Assembly (NCBI GenBank): GCA_027919835.1
Contig: JANVFP010000006.1
Location: 1-64,000 of the forward strand
Origin: Lentinula raphanica
Taxonomy: Eukaryota; Basidiomycota; Agaricomycetes; Agaricales; Omphalotaceae
Direction: 5' to 3'
DNA length: 64,000 nt
How positions within the stretch are numbered: position 1 is the first letter of the stretch; the number at the start of each line of letters is the position of its first letter. The notes beneath the pieces are model-generated. The model had not been told where the DNA came from. It worked only from the letters and a program-made list of their open reading frames with translations, and did not search any database. The position numbers were made by a program, and so were the translations under genes. Positions 10,601 through 20,180 of the stretch are shown piece after piece.

Positions 10601-12557
10601 TGTCGTCGTCATGTTCATCGGTGGCACTGAAAGAAAAGTTCAATGAAGACTCAAACTAATCAAAGTGTTATTGTACATACGTTTGGCCAGAAGGAAGGTC
10701 TGCCATGATATAGTCTCCATCGCCGTTGTTCGGAGATGACACTTGCACGGGGTCAACATCCATTGGAACACCCCCGTCAATGTCAACATCGATTGCGATC
10801 GGATGAGCCGCACTCCCAGCAGCAGTCACGGATTTCGCCTCAACATCATCGATAACGATTATAGTCGGATCTCCAGACGATGTAGTAGGAGGAAGAGGCG
10901 AAGGAGTTGAGCCACGGTCGTGACGAAAGAATCCACCTTCACGCTCCCTATATTCATAGCCCGGTGGGCATAATGAAGAATCATCAGCATACCAAGTATC
11001 GTCAACTAGCGTGAAGTATTTGCTATTCGGCTCCCAGAAATTCGTCGTGGGTGGGGGTAAAATCCACAATGGGAGGTCTGGAGGAGGAGACACTCGCGAC
11101 ATATGTTGAGACGGTTTGAGCTGTGCAGATGATACTTGCGGAGCCCCGGAATACGATGGATGTGCTGTAGTAGCATTAGAAGATAAACCTCCGGTGCCCT
11201 CTGTAGAGGTAGACGGAGGAGGCGCAGGATATGGCATTTTCGCTTCAGAAGTAAAATCTCCTGAGGCATTCGAAGACGAAGGAGGAGCGGGACGTGATAC
11301 ATTCGGCATGTTCGCTTCAGGTGCTGCAGGAGTTACATCTCCTGAGCCCTCGGAAGACAGAGAAGAAGGAGCAGGAGGGGCGACGAAAGCCGGAGGTGCA
11401 GGAGAGGGAGGACATGGTATGTTCGCTTCAGGTGCTGCAGCAGTTACATCTCCTGAGCCCTCGGAAGACAGAGAAGAAGGAGCAGGAGGGGCGACGAAAG
11501 CCGGAGGTGCAGGAGAGGGAGGAAATGGTAATTTCGCTTCAGGTGCTGCAGGAGTTACATCTCCTGAGCCCTCGGAAGACAGAGAAGAAGGAGCAGGAGG
11601 GGCGACGAAAGCCGGAGGTGCAGGAGAGGGAGGAAATGGTAATTTCGCTTCAGGTGCTGCAGGAGTTACATCTCCTGAGCCCTCGGAAGACAGAGAAGAA
11701 GGAGCAGGAGGGGCGACGAAAGCCGGAGGTGCAGGAGCGGGAGGAAATGGTATGTTCGCTTCAGGTGCTGCAGCAGTTACATCTCCTGAGCCCTCGGAAG
11801 ACAGAGAAGAAGGAGCAGGAGGGGCGACGAAAGCCGGAGGTGCAGGAGAGGGAGGACATGGTATGTTCGCTTCAGGTGCTGCAGGAGTTACATCTCCTGA
11901 GCCCTCGGAAGACAGAGAAGGAGTAGGAGGGGCGAAAGACTGGTACTTCACTTCAGGAGCTGCAGGAGTTACATCTCCTGAGCCCTCTGAAGACGGAGGA
12001 GGGCCAGGAGGAAGGGAGGAAAGCACACTTGGTGCAGGAGCGGGAGGCGATGGCATTTTCGCTTCAGGAGCTGCAGGAGTTACATCTCCTGAGCCCTCTG
12101 AAGATGCAAGAGGGGCCGAAGGGACAGGTGATTCGATTTTCGTTCCAGGATCGGACCTGGAGTCTTCATAGCGTGTTGAAGACGAAGCATACGTGGGGAG
12201 AGCAGGCGGGGGTGGGGTTTTCTCGGGCAAGATTTGCGATGGGGGAGGCGAGGGTGATAGGGAAGACCTGGGAAGGGGACGGATTTTGCGACGTGGAGCT
12301 GATTTCGCCGGTTCGATTGTGTTCTGTTCCGTTGCGTTGAGTCGTTTCTCCCAACGAGACACCACGTCTTCTAGCATGGTCTTCTCCTTCCGATCTCTGA
12401 GTTGAACGCTCTCCGCCTTCTGACGTGCACGCTCTGCCTCTTCCCGAGCCGCCAACTCCTCATCATCATCATATTCGTCACCCCAATCCAATTCCTCCTC
12501 CTCTGCTTCATCGAGAATAAAAACCTGACGTTCGACGTCTCGAGTGTTGTCAGCCAT
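7606..12557 (-). CDS. Spt5-like KOW protein with proline-rich repeats, carried by the KDZ element
   Basis: A large spliced gene starting at the ATG at 12557. The N-terminus is acidic (EEEELDWGDEYDDDEE) with a charged helix. Next is a proline/alanine/serine region of 37-residue tandem repeats. After an intron near 10670 comes an acidic exon containing EEFEGNAFDMTEEQRPSRP. A second intron leads into a region with an NGN-like look and several KOW-like segments: GTWVVPTKGRYRGDMGLVV (about 10040), GETVVYVPEGSGLGEVKTG, KGYLGMVLDVKSDW, and near the C-terminus EGEHTGKLVRRANYF. A final short intron near 7850 joins the last exon, ending at 7606. The layout recalls transcription elongation factor Spt5 and related proteins abundant in mushroom genomes. 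What it does for the transposon is unknown. Exon joins at 10680-10390 are the least certain part. Confidence 0.7.
11310..12100 (-). repeat. 111-bp coding minisatellite in the Spt5-like gene
   Basis: Copies of a 111-bp unit encode about 37 residues each, built on SSEGSGDVTPAAPEA plus a PPSPAPPAFVAPPAP linker. Adjacent central copies (for example 11411, 11522, 11633) are almost identical. The outer copies are shorter and more diverged, as expected for slippage or unequal exchange. A 351-codon frame on the opposite strand here is only a shadow. Confidence 0.9.
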
Positions 12558-12805
12558 CGTTAAACAAACGTTACCACCTAGAGATAACGAAGTTCGTCAG
12601 CATGAGTTGCAGCGACATGATCTCTTTTCGCGTTATTCAACATTTCACTCAATTTTGCTTCTCAATGTGGGCCTTTAGCCGTCTTTACTTCACTCACGGT
12701 TGCGCTAACGATGTCGATCATGTATTCAAAGTGACTTAAGACCGATACTACTCTACTGTATCTTATACCGACGCAATGACCGACGAAATTGGACTTACCC
12801 CCGCA

Positions 12806-13093
12806 CAGCGTTGGTGATAGTAACGAAAAGAAAGAAAAAATGGTTACGTAATACAAACGAGGGAAAGTTGAAGCCTGCCGAACTAGCAAAGTGTTGCTCA
12901 TCGCCGAAGTAATGGTTACGTAATACAAACGAGGGAAAGTTGAAGCCTGCCGAACTAGCAAAGTGTTGCTCATCCCAGAAATCATGGGACTTCGGCGATG
13001 AGCAACACTTTGCTAGTTCGGCAGGCTTCAACTTTCCCTCGTTTGTATTACGTAACCATTTTTTCTTTCTTTTCGTTACTATCACCAACGCTG
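12806..13093. repeat. Perfect 105-nt-arm palindrome between the two gene arms of the KDZ element
   Basis: Bases 12806-12910 are exactly complementary to 12989-13093. The 78-nt spacer contains a further direct copy of 64 nt of the left arm (12911-12974). Each of the three copies carries the 8-bp palindrome TTACGTAA (12844, 12916, 13048), a word resembling bZIP sites. It lies 250 bp upstream of the Spt5-like start and 1.25 kb upstream of the acidic gene. Confidence 0.9.
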
Positions 13094-14341
13094 TTCGTCT
13101 GACGACGGCGAAGAGGCTTTCTTCATCGTCGTCAGACCTCTCTTACCTTCTCTACTCGCTAGCTCTTGCTGCTCAACGCTGTGACTGACAACGGCGAAGC
13201 AGTTCTCTCCCACCTGGTTTGATTCGTTCACCGACATCATATATTCTCTCTCAACTCCTCCATTCGTTCTCCTTTCACCGATACCGCGACATCGCTCATC
13301 GTCCTGCTCAATTCCCCACCGTCTCAGCATCAACGACTGCAAATCAATCTCTCCGCCTCGTGAACCGTAACTTCCTGGTTACATAGCCAGCGAACGTGTA
13401 GAGGAGGAGGAGGAGAAACAGCAGGGACAGGTGTACTCTTTACCCGACAGGACGGTTTGCTCGATAGCTCTACGTCTACGTCTTTCGGATGTTGTCAACG
13501 GTATATCTGGTTGGTATAGTTCTGCATCAGGTACGTAGCCGATAGACCTTACGGATTCGAGAATTTTGTTAAACCTCACAGCAGATCACAGTCTTCGTTG
13601 AAGAGGCAGCATGCTCCTCCTTTCCTGCACCCGCTCTTCCCATGTGCAAAGCGTAGACCACACGGCCTACACAAGCTTTGTTGAAGCTTTCGAAAGTCCA
13701 AATCACTCACATCGTCAAGGCCTCATCCTCCTACTACTACTTTCTCATAGGACGATTCTCATAAGATCTAATAGAGTAACTCAGTCTCGGGGTACGTATG
13801 CTGAACTCTACGATACGTGGGCTACACTAAAATCGCAGAACATCCAAGGTTCCGGTTGTCAAACTGGTTGTCGACAGGATCTGATGAACATCATCTCAAC
13901 TATCGGGACCTCGCTGTGTTTTCCTGCGAGGGCTTTTTTCGTGTAGTCGTTGTAATATAATCGTCCTTGTTTAAAATAGTCGTACTCGCATGCTGTAGTA
14001 TTTCCGTCAATATACACTGAACTCGTTATAAAAATGAAGAACTCGTTATAAAATTAATGTGTGTTATCAGTCGGCTGCCCAAATAAGACACGGTGCGGCT
14101 GCTGCAAGGTCGCTGGCGGTTGAGTGAAGAACGATAGAACATACAGCGTCCCAAATGACGTTAGAACAATGGAGCGTCCGAAACGACGTTAAACTACAGT
14201 GTGGTGTGGCCCTTTGACGCGAATCAACAATAGCAAGGGCCTTTCGCTAGCGTTGTTGAACAATGGTGTGGTCTTACGACGAAAATCAATAATGGGAGCA
14301 AGACAAGAGCCTCCATCTACTCCTTCACCCAAATTTCCATC
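13094..14341. other. Right part of the divergent intergenic interval
   Basis: No gene could be supported. There is a short direct repeat, GAACTCGTTATAAAA, at about 14021 and 14039, which could be promoter-related. Small frames at 13611-13946 (plus) and 13379-13579 (minus) are discussed separately or rejected. Confidence 0.5.
13379..13579 (-). other. Small unassigned frame with a CPCC motif
   Basis: A 66-codon minus-strand frame without an ATG start, encoding NKILESVRSIGYVPDAELY followed by an arginine run, EYTCPCCFSSS and a stop. The residue choice looks more protein-like than its surroundings, so it may be an exon or the remnant of a captured gene. No partner exon was found and the family is not recognised. 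Confidence 0.2.
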
Positions 14342-17300
14342 ATGCCACAAACTAGAGCAAGGACGCGCGCTCAAACAAGAGCTCTGGTGAATCAAGACTC
14401 GACGAACGATCAGCAGTCGACGAACGCTCAGCAGGCGTCGAACGCTCAGCAGGCGTCGAACGCTCAGCACACGTCAAACGCTCAGCACACGTCGAACGAC
14501 CAGCACACGTCGAACGACCAGCAGGAGACAACTGGAGGAGGTAAATCCAACTATCAATGAGTGTTAGTACACCTGCTGATGTTGAACTTTTGCCGCAGAG
14601 ACTGTGATTGCTACTGAGGTGGTTAACAGCAAATCAAAGAAGAAGAAGAATGCCGGTTCGTCTCATAGTATTGTGCTCAACATATTGACTGGCGCTGAAT
14701 GTTGAATGTCGACAGTGGCATCGATTGGCGGTGAAAAGGTCGGGAGCAAATCCAAAACAAAGGGAAAGGGCAAGGTTAAGGGTAAGAAGAAGACAGCAGA
14801 CTCTGTGAGTGAATCCTTGTTCAGCTACATCAAGTACTGCTGGCTGACAGCACTTTCTCAGAAAAGTAGCGCAGAGAAGAACACATCGCGTCCACTGATT
14901 TCGCCCCGCAAATCCACGTCTTTGGACATTGCGCTGAGAGTCCCTCCACCAACGAAGAAAACCGGGTATGCATCATGATTAACGAGTCTTCGTCATACTA
15001 ACTCCTGAATGTTCATCAGCCGTACAGACCACGATCCCACCTTCGTAGAAGCTTTTGCTGTTTTACGAACTTTCTTGACGTCGAATATGACGCTCCCTCA
15101 AGCTCAAGAAGCATTGGACTCTTTATTCGGCCGTCCGGTTTCGGAGGAGCACCCCTGGTGTGGCTTGCTCAGCAAGATTACCAGCGTTGAGGACGAAGAA
15201 GGGATGGCTGATATTCTCAACGAGCTCGACTCCTTGTCGAAGGTGCCCCAGGCTAGCACGGGGGGTCATTCTGTTGATGGTATCCACAATTCAGTTGTTG
15301 TCCCTGCCCATGCGCCGGTCCAGGACGATATCTCGAACCCAGAATCCAAGTCTCGCGGCAACTCTCATCGCACTGCCTCTCCTTCGGCGGCCGTTCATCG
15401 TAACATCCCTTCACCACGCAGCCCTACCCATGCACCTCCAGAAGAGTTGTCTTTTGATCCTGAAGGGGATCTGTTCAATTTCGAGCTCGAAGAATTCGAT
15501 GAAGAAGACCGGGAGCTACTGGAGGCTGTAAATGAAGACATCTACCTCGATGCAGACAGATATTCTGCGGCAGCCGTCTGCGATAAGCTTGCAGCGGATA
15601 GCGTCTGGCATCAACTAAACGACGGCCTTTACGATGCAGCGCAAACGGCAGTGCTATACCAAGAAGATCTACCAAGATCTACAGCCCCTGCGGAGCTCCG
15701 CGCTATATCTCGAACCAACGACTTCGATCATTATCAACTTCTGAGAGACACGGCGCGCACCGATTGGGCACAAATACGCGAAAGCTATCTAGAGGAAGAG
15801 TTGAGACCTGCATCGCCAAAGTCGTTATTCGGAGATTCCAACGAAGAGGCCATAGATCGAGATATCTCAAATTCCCCGAAAGCCTTGGTGGATTATGCTT
15901 CCAGTACCTATGATCCAAACGGAGACTTCGATGAAGAAGATTTCGCTGGGGACAATAACGGTGACTTCGGCTACCCAGAGAATAATGATGAAGAGGAAGT
16001 GGACGAGGAGGACGGAGAAGGGGTGGAAGAGGAGGACGGAGAAGGGACCTACAAGGAGGACATTGAAGAGGACGACGACGAGGAGGTAGATGAGAACGAG
16101 GAGGTAGATGAGAATGAGGAGGTAGATGAGAACGAGGAAGGCAGCGATGAGGGAGAGGGGACTAACAAAGCCGGACAACTGCCCCGAGTCGTCAAAGAGG
16201 AGCTACGCAAAGTACAGGAGGAGTACGAAGAGAAGGTTGCAGCCATAGCTGCTCGTGCAAAGAAAAACGTCCATACCTGCTGGCGTTATCTTGACGAAAA
16301 GACCAGTACCCCTCGGGAACTCACTGCGTTCAACGCATTCGAATCGTGGTACCGTGTCCACGGTGACGTGAAGCCCTCAGATGAAGGTAAGCAAGGTTTT
16401 ACATGAACGAGGGGCAATACGGGTCTGATAATTCCAAACATTGAAAGGCGTAACAAATTGGGCTGGCTTTGTTGCCGCCCGGTATGCTGCAATCCTAAAA
16501 GAGAAGCTTCCACCAAAAGATCAGAAGAACGAAGCTCTGGCTCGCGAAGTGTTTGCCAAACAGATAGAATGGTACGAATCGCAACACGAAGCATTTGTGA
16601 CCGAAAAGAAAGGAAAAGGGAAGTTGGGCCGCACCGTGAAATCAATGCTGCAGCCTTTGTATGCAATTGTAAGTGCCCTCAGTATCGGTATGTTGCCTCG
16701 TCTAACACCTGGTAGGGGAAGCAACTATATCGGTACACCGGTGCACATCTATTGGGACATGTCATCATCACAGACCATGATGTCGAAGGCAAAAGGCAAA
16801 GTTTCAGTTGGGGGTGCTCGTCAATCGTGCAGCAAGTGATCACAGCTCATGCGGTTGATTTGAGATCCCAGTTGACCGACATAGAGACACTGATCAGGTA
16901 AGTCTTCTGTTTGTTCAACGTCCCATGAAATCAATGAGTATGTACAGGATGAAGGAGATGAAACAGCGAGGAGTGGATCCTAAACTGGCAGAATTAGCGG
17001 TTACCTGCAGCAAGAAGGCTGGCAAGTCAGGGAGAGACAGAAACCGCAAAGCAATAAGGGCGATCTTCTCTTATGATGTCGGTGAGTAATCCAGATGTGT
17101 TTATGAAGAGATCGAACGGTGTTGATATAAGTGTATAACAGAGCGCGTTCTCAACGAAGACCCCAAAAATGACTTGACGCCAATGCAATTCGTAAGAAAT
17201 GCATATCGGTATCATGTGCGCATCATCAATTGGCCGGTGGACGTTCCCTTCTTCAAAGCGGGTGTGGAAAGCATCCACAAGATGACATCGCCAGACCTGT

Positions 17301-18689
17301 GCAAGGTGGCCTTACCACGTATTGCGCAAATTTTCGAGGAGGCGCAAACTGAAGTGTCAGAAAAGATGGAGAGAAGAGCGTTAGAAGAGGCGGCAACACA
17401 GAAGGGCTTCGAAATCATATCGTGGGATGAGGGTAAGTGGTCTTTACCTTCAAGCCATGAAATAAGGGTGTTAATGAACCGTTGGCCTTGTATTAGATGA
17501 AATGAAAATGGACCTCGAAGAGCAAGCTACTCTACCCATCGTTGAAGACACCGACGGCAATGTCATCGTTACGGTGTCATACTCTGAACTTTATCAGGAG
17601 GAGGTGGGAATAATCAATGAAGACGTTGCTTCGAACGACAAAGATCAGGGGGGCAACGAAAGCGACGCCAGCGACCGTTCACATTTCCAACCCCTTTTCC
17701 TTGATAATACCTCCCCACCCCCCTCTCCAGACAGCGAATCAGATGCCGTCGTACTCAATCGGTGGTATGAAGAGCCAGATTCTAGCAAACTTAACCGTTC
17801 TCGTTCTGGACATACGAAGCACTTTCCACAACGCTCTGGGCCGCAAGCTCGGGTGGTGCCAGCTAAACGACAAACGTTGAAGAATTCTTCAAATGCAACA
17901 AGTTCACATGAAGAACGTCAAACAGCTCCAATAGTTCCGGCCCAACGTCAAACGATGCTGTCGACGTTGAGGGAGACTCAACAACCAGGTTTACATAAAC
18001 GACTGAAGCCTCCGGCTTTTTCTGCCAAACATGCGATGATAGGGTCAACATCGCACGTCTCTCAAAATGCTCCTCCATTACACCTACGCAACAGACAGGC
18101 TCCGCCACTCCATGCCCGAAGTTCTATACAACAAAGAGCGGGAAGAACAGGTCCGGTAGTGGACGAACGGAGGGATGAACGAATTGCTCGGAGCGGTGGA
18201 CCAGTTGATCGACGGGATGAACGAGTTATTCCGAGGGATGAACGAGTTGATCGACGGGATGAACGAGTTGTTAGGAGGGATGAACGAGTTGTTAGGAGGG
18301 ATGAACAAGTTGATAGGAGGGGTGAACGAGTCAAACGAAGGGACGAACTCGCTATACGAAGAGGTCAGGAAACTCTCGGGGACGTGTCTAGGAGGGATGA
18401 ACGAGTTGTTAGGAGGGATGAACAAGTTGATAGGAGGGGTGAACGAGTCGTTAGGAGGGATGAACAAGTTGATAGGAGGGGTGAACGAGTCAAACGAAGG
18501 GACGAACTCGTTATACGAAGAGGTCAGGAAACTCTCGGGGACGTGTCTAAAGCAGGTACAAAAAGAAAGACACCTCTGTCTAACATCGACGATCCTCCTC
18601 CTGCGAAGCGCTTGAAGGCAAATCCTCTTCCAAAGCGTTCACAGATGACCATGAACAAATCGAAGGGGGCAGGGTTCGTGAAGAGATAG
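14342..18689 (+). CDS. Large acidic hypothetical protein in the KDZ element
   Basis: A spliced plus-strand gene. The ATG at 14342 opens a region of six-residue repeats of the SNAQQT type. Small lysine-rich exons follow (SKSKTKGKGKVKGKKK). A long exon from 15056 begins TDHDPTFVEAFAVLRTF and becomes extremely acidic (15900-16160). Around 16300-16640 is the best-ordered part: ELTAFNAFESWYRVHGDVKP, then WAGFVAARYAAILKEK and QIEWYESQHEAF, which has the length and spacing of an HMG-box-like or similar helical module. Further exons lead to a DER/RRDE-repeat region and a basic tail (KRKTPLSN, PAKRLKANPLPKR) ending at 18689. Introns have good branch points, for example CTAAC at 14998. I do not recognise the family. 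Nuclear location is likely from the basic signals. Confidence 0.6.
14399..14525 (+). repeat. 18-bp coding repeat
   Basis: Seven or so copies of an 18-bp unit like CGAACGCTCAGCAGGCGT encode a Ser-Asn-Ala/Asp-Gln-Gln/His-Thr/Ala hexapeptide near the N-terminus of the acidic protein. Confidence 0.85.
18160..18565 (+). repeat. 21-bp coding repeat (RRDERV type) with a larger internal duplication
   Basis: Degenerate units such as GGAGGGATGAACGAGTTGTTA encode runs of RRDERV/RRDEQVD. A larger block ending GQETLGDVS occurs twice (about 18270-18390 and 18410-18546), so a cassette of several units was itself duplicated. The repeats encode highly charged, probably unstructured or helical protein. Confidence 0.85.
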
Positions 18690-18824
18690 AAACATTTGAT
18701 AGGTTCACTTTTAACTATCCACATACAACTCACATTCTTTATATCTTTTGGATGTACGAAAAACAAACTTTAATATCATATTATTCATTATTCATTACAT
18801 GCAGGAGTGAATGAGTACTTTAGT

Positions 18825-19234
18825 CCCAGCTGGTCTGCCCAAGTGGGTCTTCCCATGTAAGGGCTGCCCAAATTATGGACTGCCCAAGGTGTGGACTGCC
18901 CAAGTTGGACTACCCAAGGTGTGGGCTGCCCAAGTGAGTGGTCTACCCATCTAAGGGCTACCCAAGGTGTGGACTGCCCAACTGAGTGGTTTACCCATCT
19001 AGGGGATGCCCAAGGTGTGGACTGCCCAGGTGAGTGGTCTACCCAAGTGAGGGTCTGCCCATCTAAGGGCTGCCCAAGGTATGGACTGCCCATCCATGGG
19101 CTACCCAAGGCATTGGGATACCCAACCTGGGCATCCCATGTTGGTCGTGCCCATGGCCAAGTACCCCTTAAGGGGTATTCATGGGATGGTTTTATTCATC
19201 CTAAGTGGGTCATCTGAGGTAGGTGCCTGAAGTG
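18825..19234 (-). repeat. Right terminal inverted repeat of the KDZ element
   Basis: Reverse complement of the left TIR. The outer unique part is about 90% alike, and the inner short tandem units match with small rearrangements. It ends GGTGCCTGAAGTG at 19234, followed by the TTGTAGG duplication. Confidence 0.85.
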
Positions 19235-19241
19235 TTGTAGG
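19235..19241. repeat. Right target-site duplication of the KDZ element
   Basis: TTGTAGG, identical to 1668-1674. Confidence 0.8.
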
Positions 19242-20167
19242 CTACGTCCTTAAGTACTTCTACGAAGAGATCTGTAGCCAATTTACTATTTTATGGAATA
19301 GATCTATAGATTTGAGAGAACGGAGTCCGAGATCTGATACAAATAAGGAAAGATAGGACGAGAAACGATACAAACACCAGAGAAACAGAGAGTAAAAGGG
19401 ATAAAAACAAGTAAAATGTCCATTTCGGGTGGTCCTTCGTCGAGATCTAGTTGCCTGACCTTCGAATCCGGACCTGGTCTGTGCGTCCATCCACATGCTG
19501 GTGGTTAAAGGGCACGGATAAGCTCCTGCACAGGTAACTCAAACGTTTCCTCATTTGATTCCACTATGTGAACGGTTGTATGCCTCTCCAACTGAATGGG
19601 AGTACATATAAAGGGGGGAAACCTGTCCCAATAGGTTCGTTTGGCTTCTAGCTTTCCAACGATATGCATATATCGAATAGATCCAGAGGTTTAACAATGG
19701 TGAAGTCGAAAGATCTACCCTTGCAACACTCCTGGTCAAAGCTGTACATCTCAGGCGTCTATTTCCCATCTAGGAAACGTCCACATGTAACTGGGATGCT
19801 ACACTTTGGTTGTTTCTCCGTTTAGTCACATTCCTGCGACCTGATCCATCCTGAAACTCGATCTAAGTGAACAGATCTGTTGAGTCTGGGCCTTGAATAA
19901 TCCATCCCCACTGGTAATACGAATAGATCTATTGGTTCTAAGCTCGTCTCGGTGCAGTATCATACTCAGTTGGCCGTTAGGCGTTGAAAACTAAGTTGAT
20001 AATCCCTTGATAGCTCATATCAGAGGTGGCTTTGTCTTGAAGGACTCCCCGACCAAGGGACTCGAGTGTTAACTCTTATTATTCGTCAGGATGTGTTTTC
20101 CTGTCTTGTATTTGACGTCCTGGCATTAACATGATACAAGTTTGACTGTCAGCTCGGGCTCACTACA
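19242..20167 (-). mobile_element. LTR-like DNA right of the KDZ insertion
   Basis: Non-coding, AGATCT-rich DNA. Read on the minus strand it starts TGTAGTGAGCCCGAGC at 20167, a plausible LTR start, 13 bp beyond the pol stop of element B. It is either the 3' LTR of B or the upstream part of the LTR of A. It does not match the DNA beyond B's primer-binding site at 27958 onward, so I favour A inserted next to B's pol end, but this is not proven. Confidence 0.45.
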
Positions 20168-20180
20168 GTCCTTTAGTACT

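Larger units (their letters stand above)
1675..19234. mobile_element. 17.56-kb KDZ-type DNA transposon with four large genes
   Basis: The element is defined by inverted terminal repeats beginning CACTTCAGGCACCTAC at both ends, flanked by a 7-bp direct repeat TTGTAGG. Inside are a KDZ transposase (2163-5582), an orphan protein (5893-6978) and an Spt5-like protein (7606-12557), all on the minus strand. A large acidic protein (14342-18689) lies on the plus strand. The two arms diverge from a roughly 1.8-kb interval that holds a 288-bp palindrome. The transposase keeps its apparent catalytic residues and the frames look open, so the copy may be intact. No TET/JBP hydroxylase gene, a common companion of KDZ transposases in mushrooms, is visible. 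Confidence 0.85.

Noticed and set aside
11116..12171. 351-codon glycine/alanine-rich plus-strand frame
   Set aside because: It is the antisense of the proline-rich coding repeat of the Spt5-like gene, whose flanks show real domains.
13611..13946. 111-codon plus-strand frame near the KDZ palindrome
   Set aside because: Low-information, leucine/serine-rich composition; no neighbouring exon or family.
18175..18615. Repetitive MNELLGG-type frame and a CRISPR-like look of the repeats
   Set aside because: Another frame of the RRDERV coding repeat; units are contiguous without unique spacers and the genome is fungal.
20168..20180. Polypurine tract of element B next to its pol stop
   Set aside because: The 13 bp between pol stop and the putative LTR are not clearly purine-rich, so no call was made.
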